This document shows, in pieces, positions 51,165-60,786 of a DNA stretch of 64,000 bases. The stretch comes from Sphingobacterium chungjuense (GTDB taxonomy: Bacteria; Bacteroidota; Bacteroidia; Sphingobacteriales; Sphingobacteriaceae), in contig NZ_WLYS01000004.1 of NCBI RefSeq assembly GCF_011316935.1, positions 62,001-126,000 on the forward strand, read 5' to 3'. The notes beneath the pieces were generated by a model. That model saw only the letters and a list, made by a program, of their open reading frames with translations, had not been told where the DNA came from and did not search any database. The position numbers and the translations under genes are program-made. The stretch's first letter is position 1; each line of letters begins with the position of its first letter.

Positions 51165-53042
51165 TTATCGATCTGCTTTATACAAGGCGCGTGCATCTTG
51201 CGCTAATCTTACAAATTCTGCTCGATAACCTTCTTCATCCTTCCCACGCGATTCTTTTGCTCGCGCAATCAATTGATCGAAATTAGCTTGTTGTTTATAA
51301 TCCGAATTGCGAATCAGCATACCCAATTCCGCTACGGCGGTCGCAAAACGTAAATCTTGTGACGTTTGTGCTAGTGCAGTTACTTTGGGATTCACCACGT
51401 GGGTAACTAGCTTGCTCACTTCACCATCCGGCTCTTTGTAACGGAATTTTACGGTCGCCAACTCCTTTTTATTAATGGTAGATTTCGGCTTAGTGTTCTC
51501 CTGATATTTTAAATCATCCACCGCTCCATCAAAATTGCTTTTTACACCTTGTGGAATGATCTCGTACAAAGCCGTGACCGTATGACCAACGCCCATATCG
51601 CCGCCCAGTTTTTCGTCATTATTAAAGTCTTCCGCTTCTAGCAGATTGTGCTCATAACCCACCAAACGATACGACTGTACAAAATGCGGATTAAACTCCA
51701 CTTGGATCTTCACATCCTTGGCTACGGTAAATAAACTTGCGCCAAATTCGGTGACAATTGCTTTCCGCGCTTCCGAAATATTATCAATATACGCATAGTT
51801 CCCATGTCCTTTATTGGCCAACATCTCTAGCTTGCTATCTTTATAATTACCCATTCCATAGCCCAATATCGAGATGTAAATTCCGTCATTACGCTCTTTG
51901 GCAATCAGTTTCTCCATTTCTTCATCGCTAGATTCGCCAACATTAAAATCACCATCTGTGGCCATAATAATTCGATTATTTCCCGCTTTTGCAAAGTGAG
52001 CGCGCGCTATCTGATACGCTTTGGTCATGCCAGCACCTCCAGCCGTAGAACCCGACGCCTGCAAAGCATCCAATATATCTTTGATCTTTCTTTTCTCCTT
52101 ACCAGAAGTACTCTCCAAAGCCACAACCGCAGAACCCGCGTAAGTGACAATAGCCACACGATCTTCATCGCGCAATTGATCTACCAACATTTTATAAGAA
52201 CTTTTTACTAATGGCAACTTATTACTGCTACTCATAGATCCCGACACGTCAATCAGAAACACAAAATTTGCCGCAGGAAGCTTTTCGCTTGGTATATCCT
52301 TCGCTTTCAGCGCTACGCGCAACAGCTGATGTTGTGTATTCCATGGTGCTTGAGTCAGTTCCGTAACCACGCGAACAGGATCTCCATTTGTCGGGCCAGA
52401 CAAATCGTACGTAAAATAGTTAATCATCTCTTCTACCCGAACAGCATCTGCATTTGGCATCTGACCTTGATTTAGAAAACGACGTACGTTGCTGTAGGAA
52501 GCGGCATCTACATCTGCCGCGAAAGTCGATAACGGTTCCGTGGTAGTACGCACAAATTTATTTTCTGCTATTTTTTTATAGCTTTCTGAACTATTCATGG
52601 TTGCGGAGCGATACATTATTGGCCGAACATGCACGCCACCGCCCACATAAGCTGTTAGAGTTTCTCCTCGTTTGATAGCATATTCTCCTGCATACACATC
52701 ATTTCTAGTCGGAATCGAATTACGATCACTTTCTACATGGTCGATTTGCAAAGCGACGTCGATCTGTGCTTCTTGCCCAACGTTTCGCTCTACCGTTGCA
52801 AATCCTCCCCGTGAAAACACCAATACTTGTCCCAGCTCTGCATTGATCTGGTAATAACCTTTCTCATCTGTCGTCGTTTGCATCGACTTCCCTTTTACCG
52901 CCACGGAAACACCGCCTAGTGCCGCACCAGAACTTGCTTTTTTGACATAACCTGTAATACTTTTAGCCATTACCGCTTGCGTGCCTAATAGGATAATAAA
53001 CATCCACACGCTTTTTAATGTATTTACTTTCATACTCATCAT
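51165..53042 (-). CDS. Secreted von Willebrand factor A protein with carboxypeptidase-like domain
   Basis: A 625-residue exported protein. After a signal peptide (to about residue 26, '...GTQAVMAK') comes a carboxypeptidase-regulatory-like beta domain ('SGAALGGVSVAVKGKSMQTT', about 39-58). Then follows the vWA N-terminal segment ('STFAADVDAASYSNVRRFL') and a VWA domain with a full MIDAS motif ('FLIDVSGSMSS'), and a C-terminal DUF3520 region ('DLRFATAVAELGMLIRN'). The start may be the third Met (53033). It lies back to back with an ECF sigma/anti-sigma-like pair, an arrangement I recall from other Bacteroidota. The function may be envelope stress or surface binding; not proven. Confidence 0.87.
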   Translation of the reverse strand: MMSMKVNTLKSVWMFIILLGTQAVMAKSITGYVKKASSGAALGGVSVAVKGKSMQTTTDEKGYYQINAELGQVLVFSRGGFATVERNVGQEAQIDVALQIDHVESDRNSIPTRNDVYAGEYAIKRGETLTAYVGGGVHVRPIMYRSATMNSSESYKKIAENKFVRTTTEPLSTFAADVDAASYSNVRRFLNQGQMPNADAVRVEEMINYFTYDLSGPTNGDPVRVVTELTQAPWNTQHQLLRVALKAKDIPSEKLPAANFVFLIDVSGSMSSSNKLPLVKSSYKMLVDQLRDEDRVAIVTYAGSAVVALESTSGKEKRKIKDILDALQASGSTAGGAGMTKAYQIARAHFAKAGNNRIIMATDGDFNVGESSDEEMEKLIAKERNDGIYISILGYGMGNYKDSKLEMLANKGHGNYAYIDNISEARKAIVTEFGASLFTVAKDVKIQVEFNPHFVQSYRLVGYEHNLLEAEDFNNDEKLGGDMGVGHTVTALYEIIPQGVKSNFDGAVDDLKYQENTKPKSTINKKELATVKFRYKEPDGEVSKLVTHVVNPKVTALAQTSQDLRFATAVAELGMLIRNSDYKQQANFDQLIARAKESRGKDEEGYRAEFVRLAQDARALYKADR

Positions 53043-53193
53043 TTTTTTAATGTGCTTTAATACGTTTCTACTTCAGTTGAAAACTACTACCCCACCGAAG
53101 CTGTTCTATTCGGTATTAGCTGCGTTCGCACAAGGGATGCACATCATGTTGTATTTCCATAACTGGATAAAAAAAATTATTTTGTGAAACAGA

Positions 53194-53769
53194 ATGGAGC
53201 AATTCAAATCTTCCAAGAGCGATGGCAAATCCGACGAATTATTGCTTTCACAATATAATGAAAGCAAAGATTTGGGCTTGTTGGGCGATGTATATCAACG
53301 TCATACAGAAATGATCTACTACGTGTGCTTCCGGTATTTTAAGGATAGTGAGCGCAGTAAAGATGCCGTGATGCAAATTTTTGAAGAACTCATCCTCAAA
53401 GTGGATCGGCAGGAGATCAAGAATTTTCAAAAGTGGATTTATGTAGTCGCGAAGAATCATTGTTTGATGGCGCTACGCGCAGATAAAAGCCAAAAGGTCG
53501 ATTTTTCGGAAAGTTTTGTGGAATTTTCCGTTGCTCCGCATCTGGAAGAAGATTATGCGACAAAGGAAGATCGCCTACAAGCTATGGAACGCTGTATAGA
53601 AAAGTTGCCTGAGAAACAAAAAATCGCAATACAGCTCTTTTTCTTACAGGAAAGGTGTTACAAAGATATCACAACCCTGACCGGATACAGCATGGACGGC
53701 GTGAAGAGCTACATACAAAACGGCAAGCGGAATTTGAAGCAGTGTATAGAAAAGGAACAGGATGTATAA
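53194..53769 (+). CDS. ECF-type RNA polymerase sigma factor
   Basis: A 191-residue sigma-70 family protein with region 2 (about 28-95, 'YQRHTEMIYYVCFRYFKD') and region 4 (about 137-187, 'LPEKQKIAIQLFFLQERCYK', then 'GYSMDGVKSYIQNGKRNLK' as the DNA-binding helix). It lacks regions 1 and 3, as expected of the extracytoplasmic group. The following gene overlaps its end by 8 bases and may encode its regulator. The VWA protein gene diverges 151 bases upstream and could be a target. A TATTTTG sequence lies 10 bases before the ATG. Confidence 0.9.
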   Translation: MEQFKSSKSDGKSDELLLSQYNESKDLGLLGDVYQRHTEMIYYVCFRYFKDSERSKDAVMQIFEELILKVDRQEIKNFQKWIYVVAKNHCLMALRADKSQKVDFSESFVEFSVAPHLEEDYATKEDRLQAMERCIEKLPEKQKIAIQLFFLQERCYKDITTLTGYSMDGVKSYIQNGKRNLKQCIEKEQDV

Positions 53770-55009
53770 TAGGCCAGATATAGCACAGTTACGTCGTTAC
53801 GTTCGAGGCGAATTATCGCCTCAGCAGATGCATGAAATAGAAAGGGCTGCTGAGGCGGATGAATCGCTCATGGACGTGCTGATCGGCATCGAAGCCGAGT
53901 ATGCGCAAGGCTTAACGCATGACGTGATACCTGAATTGCAGCAACGAATTCAGCGACGAAGCCATGTACCATCAGGCCGCACATCTTCGTACATATATCG
54001 CTGGATTGGGCTGGCCGCTTCTTTGTTGGTCGTACTTGGTATTGGGATCTATATTTTTATGCAACCAGAAAGTGTAGAGCAACAAATCGCGCAACACATT
54101 CCGATAAGCGAGCCTTCTGAGACCATACCCGACACCACTTCATCTGACGATAATACAACCATGGATCTTGAGGAAGCTTTACCGACAAAAGATCATGAAA
54201 AAAAACTAGCTTATAGCAATGTGGAGGCATCCGCTTCCAATCGTCTCAAGAATTCAGATGCAGCTCGACAAGCCGCGCTGGATACCATTCCTATTCAGAT
54301 CATCCCTTCCAACGCGGAAGAGTTAGTCTCGATGAGCTTACGTGATGAGCACACCACCTTGGCTTCGCGCAACAGCGCCACAACAACACAAGATAGAATA
54401 AGTATGCTATCGGCACGCGCAGGACGACCCATGAGGCAATCCAACGATTTACAATCTGTATCTTTACAAGATGTAAAATCGATCACAACAGGGATCATTA
54501 TTGATCATCAAACGCAAAAACCTATTGCGGGAGCACTGATAAGAGATCAGGAAATGAATACCTTGGCCAAGACCGATTCTACCGGAAGGTTCATTGTGGG
54601 CTCGACAAACGAAAAACCTGTTTTAACGATCCAATCGGCTGGTTTTGAAACAGCGGATCATGTAGCAGAAGGCGCGATGCGTATCGCGCTGAAACGTGCA
54701 CCAAATGGAGCAGCGACAGAACCTAGAATTATGCGTAATGTCTCGGCAAAGCGCCTAAAAAGCCGCCCAGCAATAGGACTGCAAGCTTACCGACTCTACG
54801 TCAACAATTTAGCTAAAACAAGCGCGCTTGGTGCTGGTGAAGTAACGTTGCTATTCGCCATTAATGCACAAGGCAGACCGATTGGCATTAGCATAAAAAA
54901 GAGTGGTGGCAAAAAGCGTGATAAAGAAGCTATCCAGATCCTTGAAAATGGCCCAAACTGGATAAAGGGAACTGAAGACGAGCTGGCCGAGTGGACCATC
55001 CAATTCTAA
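53762..55009 (+). CDS. Anti-sigma-like transmembrane protein with carboxypeptidase-like and TonB C-terminal domains
   Basis: A 415-residue protein with an N-terminal cytoplasmic helical part of about 78 residues ('AQLRRYVRGELSPQQMHEIE'), which resembles an anti-sigma domain without zinc ligands. One membrane helix (about 82-101, 'WIGLAASLLVVLGIGIYIFM') and a Ser/Thr-rich stem follow. Then comes a carboxypeptidase-regulatory-like fold ('GIIIDHQTQKPIAGALIRDQ', about 243-262) and a C-terminal TonB-like domain ('GEVTLLFAINAQGRPIGISI'). The gene overlaps the sigma factor gene by 8 bases, so joint control is likely. The TonB part may sense or deliver energy to an outer-membrane partner; this is inference. 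Confidence 0.82.
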   Translation: MYNRPDIAQLRRYVRGELSPQQMHEIERAAEADESLMDVLIGIEAEYAQGLTHDVIPELQQRIQRRSHVPSGRTSSYIYRWIGLAASLLVVLGIGIYIFMQPESVEQQIAQHIPISEPSETIPDTTSSDDNTTMDLEEALPTKDHEKKLAYSNVEASASNRLKNSDAARQAALDTIPIQIIPSNAEELVSMSLRDEHTTLASRNSATTTQDRISMLSARAGRPMRQSNDLQSVSLQDVKSITTGIIIDHQTQKPIAGALIRDQEMNTLAKTDSTGRFIVGSTNEKPVLTIQSAGFETADHVAEGAMRIALKRAPNGAATEPRIMRNVSAKRLKSRPAIGLQAYRLYVNNLAKTSALGAGEVTLLFAINAQGRPIGISIKKSGGKKRDKEAIQILENGPNWIKGTEDELAEWTIQF

Positions 55010-55012
55010 ACC

Positions 55013-56017
55013 TTAGCCTACCGCCAATCGTGCCAAAGGCGTAATTTCCTGCCCGACAAATTCGCCTTTCAGAAATTTCTGATAGCCAGCAATAGCAATC
55101 ATGGCCGCGTTGTCGGTACAATATTCGAATTTAGGGATAAAAACATCTGCTCCTAGCTGTTCGCCTAATGCTAATAATTGTGTACGCAATCCCGAATTGG
55201 CAGAAACGCCACCAGCAATCGCAATCTGTCTGACGCCAGTCTGCTTCACCGCCTTCTTGAGCTTATTTAATAAGATGGAAACGATGCGATCTTGCACACT
55301 GGCGCAAAGATCGGCCATGCGCGTATTTAAAAAATGGGGATCTTCGCGCATTTCGCGTTGCACAAGATATAAGATCGCCGTTTTTAGCCCCGAAAAGCTA
55401 AAATCCAATCCAGCGATTTGCGGCTCTGGAAGTGCAAATGCACGCGGATTACCATCAGCCGCATGTTTATCAATCAATGGGCCTCCCGGATAAGGTAAAC
55501 CTAAAATCTTCGCAGTTTTGTCAAACGCTTCACCGGCGGCATCGTCCAAGGTTTCTCCGATTAGCTCCATCTCAAAATAATCTTTGACCAGCACAATCTG
55601 TGTATGCCCGCCAGAAACGGTAAGGCACAAAAAAGGAAACTGTGGCTGCGGATCTTCAATAAAATGTGCTAAGATATGCGCTTGCATATGGTTGATATCC
55701 AATAGTGGAATATTGCGCGCTAAAGCAAAGGATTTAGCGAATGATGTACCCACTAATAAGGAACCTAATAATCCTGGACCACGTGTAAATGCCACCGCAT
55801 GGATATCTTCTTTCGATATCTTTGCTTGCTTTATGGCTTCGTCTACCGTTGGGATAATGTTCTGCTGATGCGCCCTAGAAGCGGCTTCAGGAATAACCCC
55901 GCCATACTTCGCGTGCACGAGTTGGTTCGCAATAATATTTGACTTAATTTTGCCATCTATACAGATAGATGCAGAAGTCTCGTCGCAGGAAGATTCTATA
56001 CCAAGGATGACAGTCAT
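55013..56017 (-). CDS. tsaD: tRNA N6-adenosine threonylcarbamoyltransferase
   Basis: A 334-residue ASKHA-fold protein that transfers the threonylcarbamoyl group to A37 of tRNAs reading ANN codons, together with TsaB and TsaE. The metal motif 'INHMQAHILAHF' (two His four apart), 'GIESSCDETSASI' at the N-terminus, 'LTVSGGHTQIVL' and 'IAIAGGVSANSGLR' are all present. Length and motifs match the bacterial TsaD family. It converges with the TonB-domain gene and diverges from tamB. Confidence 0.96.
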   Translation of the reverse strand: MTVILGIESSCDETSASICIDGKIKSNIIANQLVHAKYGGVIPEAASRAHQQNIIPTVDEAIKQAKISKEDIHAVAFTRGPGLLGSLLVGTSFAKSFALARNIPLLDINHMQAHILAHFIEDPQPQFPFLCLTVSGGHTQIVLVKDYFEMELIGETLDDAAGEAFDKTAKILGLPYPGGPLIDKHAADGNPRAFALPEPQIAGLDFSFSGLKTAILYLVQREMREDPHFLNTRMADLCASVQDRIVSILLNKLKKAVKQTGVRQIAIAGGVSANSGLRTQLLALGEQLGADVFIPKFEYCTDNAAMIAIAGYQKFLKGEFVGQEITPLARLAVG

Positions 56018-56094
56018 AGCAGGAGTCGCACTTATTATTTTGTAAAATTATCAAAAAAATAATTAAAATAATCGCCTATGTCCTGGTCACTATC

Positions 56095-59000
56095 GTGGTG
56101 AGTGTCGGGATATTTGCCTTATCGCTCCAATTCCCATCTGTACAAACCTACGTTGCCAAGAAAGCGGCTCGGTATCTTTCCAAAGAATTGAATGCCAACG
56201 TATCGCTATCGGCCATCTATTTCAAACCTTTTTCGGCACTCATATTACATGATTTTACACTGGATGATCCGGCCGGTAACCGCATTGGCGCTAGCAAGCG
56301 GCTTTTTGTAGGTCTTTCTTTATCTGGTCTTGCGCAGAATAAAATAGACATCCAAGACATTCGGCTTACCGAAGCTTACGTAAATTACACCTTATATAAG
56401 GACAGCTCCAACTTCGACTTTTTGATCGAGTACTTCGCACCGAAGAAAAAAACAGGAAAAAAGCCTAAAAAGAGTCTGGAACTCACATTAGGACGTGTAG
56501 AATTGGCGGATTGCCACTTTCAATTCACTGATGCAACCAAAAAGCATCACCAGAAAGGCATTGATTTCACCAATATGGAGCTCACAGAATTTTCGGGTGT
56601 TTTCGACAATATCTCTCTCGATACGGCGGCAAGACATGCGGACATCAAACAACTGAGCTTTCGGGAAAAATCCGGCTTTCATCTCCAAGAATTGAGCGCT
56701 TCTGCCAGGTTAGAGCCTCGAGCGATGATCTTCGAGGATCTGAGGCTCATCACCAACCGCTCTGTACTCACGAATTTCTTGCGATTTGATTATGAGAAGC
56801 TGGGCGATTTTGAAGATTTTTTAGATAAGGTGAAGATAACCGCGCGCATCGAGAATGCAACGGTGGATTCGAAAGACATTGAATTTTTCGCACCAGATAT
56901 GCGTTTTGTTCAATTTCGCACAGCAATAAAATCGGCATCGCTTGACGGCCCCATCGCTGCTATGCAAGCTCGGAATGTCTCGCTAAGCACAAAAAGAAAC
57001 ACCTCGCTAAAAGGCGAATTTAGGGTGACTGGCCTACCCTACATCGAACGCACCATCTTTGACTTCTCACAGATTTCTTTACAATCGCAGGCAGAAGATA
57101 TTAACGAATTAGTACGCGAATTATCCAACGATCCAAAGTTTGCTCTTCCTGATCAATTGAGCCAGTTAGGCACACTTGCTTTTAATGGTAGTTTTAAGGG
57201 TTTGTACGATGATTTTGCAGTAGATGGAAAGTTCAAAACCGACATCGGTGAGATGCAGACCAAGACATCCATTGCCATTGGCCCTGAATTAGTGTATAGC
57301 GGACGCGTCACTTCATCTTCTTTTGATATTGGCGCACTCACCCATAGTGATCTACTTGGAAAATCGGGAATGCAGCTCGACTTTAAGGGGCGCAACACGG
57401 ATTTGGCTAAGTTGGATATCACCGTGGATGGAAGCCTTCAGCAATTTGAATTGCAAAAATATGCGCTACAAGAAATGCATTTTCAAGCGAGCTTGCAAAA
57501 CGAGCTTTTGCAACTAAATGGGCAAGTAAATGACATGGAAGCGGCGTTGGATTATGATGCGGCCATTGATTTCTCACAACAAGTACCAAATTACAAACTC
57601 ACTTCACACATTGATCGACTCAATCTATCTGCACTTCATCTCATACAAAAAGACAGTGTGATCGTAGAAAATACCGATGTAGAAGCCGACTTCGTGGGGA
57701 ACGACATCAATAACCTGTCGGGTTATCTTGCGTCGCAAGATATCAACTTGCAGACCTTAGCCGGTGTGTTTGAAATTAAAGACTTCCGATTTGAATCATC
57801 GGGCGATCAGATCAACCGACAGCTTAGCCTGCAATCCAACGTGTTGGATGCAGAGATGACCGGCACGATCGATCTCAATACGATTGAAGCCTATTTTCAA
57901 TCATTAGCTGTACAATATGCCCCCGCAATAGGTTTGGCAAAAAAGCCTTTCAACGATCAGAATTTCGACTTGAAGGTCGCGGTAAAATCATTTGAACCCG
58001 TATCTGCTTTCTTGGATGTACCATTGCAATTTGATGGAGGCGCTAGCTTGGAAGCCAATTTTTCGTCGGATAATTACATTGGTAACTTTGTATTTGCTAG
58101 TCCACAGGTATCGTATAATAATATCAAACTGAGCAATCTGCGCGTAGAAGAACATACCGACGCAAAGAACTTCTCGCTTCGGCTATTAGCAGATCGCTTT
58201 TCTATTTCTGACAGCATATTCGTGAACAAAGTAGCTATTGAAAATATCCTCACCAACGATAGCCTGACCTTTGCGATTCATGCCGCAGAAGATCAGGCGT
58301 CTGATCGACTAAGACTGCACGGACATATCCATTTTGAGCACAGCAAGCCCGCTTATATACACTTCAATGAATCGACCATTGTACTCAACAACGAGCCTTG
58401 GGAGATTCAGTCCGACACAGAAATTCGGGTGTCAAAAGGCAAGTTGTACTTCGAAAAATTCCGGTTTGCGCAAAACAATGAAAATGTAGAATTCAATGGT
58501 ATTTTGTCTAATGAAGAAGACGATCTGCGCATTAGTTTCAACCGCTTCGGGTTGAAATCCCTAGAAGCAATCACGAATCCATTAGGCGTGCATCTTCGTG
58601 GTGAGCTCAATGGAGAAGTGACTATTACGTCTGTATTGCAGTCACCTCGCTTCCGCGCGAGCATCACCACAACACCGATCGTGTACAATACCATCCCGAT
58701 TGGACAATTGAACTTTGATGCCAACTTCAACCCTAGCACTAAACTGGTCGACGTAAAGATCAATTTGTTAGATGCGCTGCGCCGCGGTTTCCAATTAGAA
58801 GGAACCTATGATTTGGCCGATACCGAAAATGCTTTGCAATTGCGCGGGGAAATCCGCGAGATAGAATTGGTATTATTTCAACCATTCTTAAAAGAGTTGG
58901 TCAGTGATCTGGATGGGAAAAGCAGTGCCGACATACGCATTGGTGGCACATTTGCCGCGCCAAAAATTTCTGGAACCGCAGAGATTCAGCAAGCGAGCTT

Positions 59001-60471
59001 TACAGTGATGTACCTCAACACACCCTATCACCTGGCGCAACAATCACTCATGGTGGAGAATAATGTGGTGCAATTCGATAATCTGCGCTTATTCGATGCG
59101 CAGCGTCATGAAGCTGCAGCATCGGGCTATTTGGATCTGAATCAACTGAGTGATCCTGATATTCAGGTGGAAGCGCGTGCCAACAATTTTCATGTTTTGA
59201 ATACCACGTACAAGGAAAATAACCTGTATTATGGTACGGCTTACGCGACGGGTATTTTCAAATTTGCAGGCAGAACATCGAATCTCAACATCGACATCAC
59301 CGCATCATCTAATCCCAACACGGTGATGACTATTCCGCTGGATGCGGCCATGACCATCTCCGACAGTGACTTTATCTACATGGTAGAGGCAGATGACAAG
59401 AAGAAAAACGTACCAAAGAATCAGTACTTCTTCCAAGGTTTGACGATGAATATGGATCTAAAAATCACGCCCGATGCAGAGGTCAATTTGCAAACCGATA
59501 TTGGCTCACTACGGGGTACGGGCGACGGGGAAGTGCTTCTAAAAATATCGAGCAGAGGTGATTTTGAGATGTTTGGTGATTACAGTGTCAATTCGGGTAA
59601 GTTCCATTTTGTGGCACAGGATTTTATCAACAAATATTTTGACATAAAGCAAGGTGGCACGATTCGTTGGACAGGCGATCCGGCACAAGCGCAATTAGAT
59701 ATCACGGCGCTGTATCAGCAGCGTACTTCCTTAGGTGCGTTGTACGATGCTGCCGGACGTGAACGTAATGAGGAACGTGTATTGGCGCAAGCTGATATGA
59801 TTATTCGAGGCACGTTGACCAGTCCAGACATCACATTTGACTTGAGCTTTCCGCTTACACCTTACGTGAAGGATGAGTTGCAGGCTTATTTTAGTGATGC
59901 CAATAATATCAATCAGCAAGCATTGAGCTTGATTGTGCGGCGCAGCTTTACCGCGACAAGCACGAGCAATGAATTTGGACGCGAGGTGAACAATACACTA
60001 CTTTCGGCAGGAACCGAATTTGCATTCAACCAATTGAATGCGATTATTTCACAGTCGTTGAACGTGAATTTCCTAGATCTGAATATTCGCTCTTTCAACG
60101 ATGCTTCTGCTTCGCTCCGTTTATTTGATGACCGGCTGATATTAACGGGTGGTGTAAGCGACCGACGAAATCTGCAAACGACCGACTTAGCACTATTTTC
60201 GGCACGAGTAGCCACTGATGCAGAATTAACTTATCGTATTCGACGTGATGGCAGTTTGATGTTTAGAGCGTACAACCGATTAAATACGCGAAATATCTTA
60301 TTCACCCCGACGGACGATTATATCAATGCGGTAGGATTGGTTTATCGAAAAGAATTCAACACCTTTCACCAGTTCTTTAAGCAATTATGGACTTTCAAAA
60401 AGAAAGAGGATGAGACGATTGATCTAACCGTTCCACGCGACACGACAGCCACACCGGTGACTTCCAATTAA
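56095..60471 (+). CDS. tamB: Translocation and assembly module protein TamB
   Basis: A very long envelope protein of at least 1458 residues, from an N-terminal membrane anchor to the C-terminal DUF490/TamB domain ('YSVNSGKFHFVAQDFINKYF', 'GGTIRWTGDPAQAQLDITAL', then 'TSPDITFDLSFPLTPYVKDE'). It forms a beta-helical channel across the periplasm for lipid or outer-membrane protein traffic, as for TamB/AsmA-like proteins. The first legal start is GTG 56095, but the frame is open upstream to 56020 and encodes 'IKKIIKIIAYVLVTIVV', the expected Lys-rich anchor start, so the true N-terminus is probably near ATT 56047. No ATG, GTG or TTG exists there in frame. It diverges from tsaD. Confidence 0.93.
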   Translation: MVSVGIFALSLQFPSVQTYVAKKAARYLSKELNANVSLSAIYFKPFSALILHDFTLDDPAGNRIGASKRLFVGLSLSGLAQNKIDIQDIRLTEAYVNYTLYKDSSNFDFLIEYFAPKKKTGKKPKKSLELTLGRVELADCHFQFTDATKKHHQKGIDFTNMELTEFSGVFDNISLDTAARHADIKQLSFREKSGFHLQELSASARLEPRAMIFEDLRLITNRSVLTNFLRFDYEKLGDFEDFLDKVKITARIENATVDSKDIEFFAPDMRFVQFRTAIKSASLDGPIAAMQARNVSLSTKRNTSLKGEFRVTGLPYIERTIFDFSQISLQSQAEDINELVRELSNDPKFALPDQLSQLGTLAFNGSFKGLYDDFAVDGKFKTDIGEMQTKTSIAIGPELVYSGRVTSSSFDIGALTHSDLLGKSGMQLDFKGRNTDLAKLDITVDGSLQQFELQKYALQEMHFQASLQNELLQLNGQVNDMEAALDYDAAIDFSQQVPNYKLTSHIDRLNLSALHLIQKDSVIVENTDVEADFVGNDINNLSGYLASQDINLQTLAGVFEIKDFRFESSGDQINRQLSLQSNVLDAEMTGTIDLNTIEAYFQSLAVQYAPAIGLAKKPFNDQNFDLKVAVKSFEPVSAFLDVPLQFDGGASLEANFSSDNYIGNFVFASPQVSYNNIKLSNLRVEEHTDAKNFSLRLLADRFSISDSIFVNKVAIENILTNDSLTFAIHAAEDQASDRLRLHGHIHFEHSKPAYIHFNESTIVLNNEPWEIQSDTEIRVSKGKLYFEKFRFAQNNENVEFNGILSNEEDDLRISFNRFGLKSLEAITNPLGVHLRGELNGEVTITSVLQSPRFRASITTTPIVYNTIPIGQLNFDANFNPSTKLVDVKINLLDALRRGFQLEGTYDLADTENALQLRGEIREIELVLFQPFLKELVSDLDGKSSADIRIGGTFAAPKISGTAEIQQASFTVMYLNTPYHLAQQSLMVENNVVQFDNLRLFDAQRHEAAASGYLDLNQLSDPDIQVEARANNFHVLNTTYKENNLYYGTAYATGIFKFAGRTSNLNIDITASSNPNTVMTIPLDAAMTISDSDFIYMVEADDKKKNVPKNQYFFQGLTMNMDLKITPDAEVNLQTDIGSLRGTGDGEVLLKISSRGDFEMFGDYSVNSGKFHFVAQDFINKYFDIKQGGTIRWTGDPAQAQLDITALYQQRTSLGALYDAAGRERNEERVLAQADMIIRGTLTSPDITFDLSFPLTPYVKDELQAYFSDANNINQQALSLIVRRSFTATSTSNEFGREVNNTLLSAGTEFAFNQLNAIISQSLNVNFLDLNIRSFNDASASLRLFDDRLILTGGVSDRRNLQTTDLALFSARVATDAELTYRIRRDGSLMFRAYNRLNTRNILFTPTDDYINAVGLVYRKEFNTFHQFFKQLWTFKKKEDETIDLTVPRDTTATPVTSN

Positions 60472-60478
60472 ATCTATT

Positions 60479-60766
60479 CTACAAGAAAGACATCACCAGT
60501 TCTTCCCATTCTTGCTCCACAGATCCTACATAAGATGGTTTCTTTGCTCGATTGTACCAATAATCCGCATTCCATTGGTCGCCTTCTACCCGATGTAAAT
60601 AAGCATGTACATGCGCAGATTCGCGATCGATAAGCTGATCTACAAGATCATGAGCCGTGCGCCAGTCGCCCTTGCCATCGTACCAAAGTGCTTTTAATGG
60701 CGCCGACCAAATCGTCGGTGGCGCACTTTGAGCTAAGCTATGTTTGAATTCGGTTAATGTTTTCAT
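60479..60766 (-). CDS. Small conserved protein of unknown function, 95 residues
   Basis: A 95-residue cytoplasmic protein rich in Trp, His and acidic residues. It contains 'APLKALWYDGKGDWRTAHDL' and 'DQWNADYWYNRAKKP', which read like two helical hairpins. There is no signal peptide. Such small proteins are frequent in Bacteroidota and other Gram-negative bacteria and are annotated as hypothetical; I cannot name a function. It lies 20 bases downstream of tex on the same strand, so both may share a transcript. Confidence 0.78.
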   Translation of the reverse strand: MKTLTEFKHSLAQSAPPTIWSAPLKALWYDGKGDWRTAHDLVDQLIDRESAHVHAYLHRVEGDQWNADYWYNRAKKPSYVGSVEQEWEELVMSFL

Positions 60767-60786
60767 AGTTAGATAGATTGTTGTTA

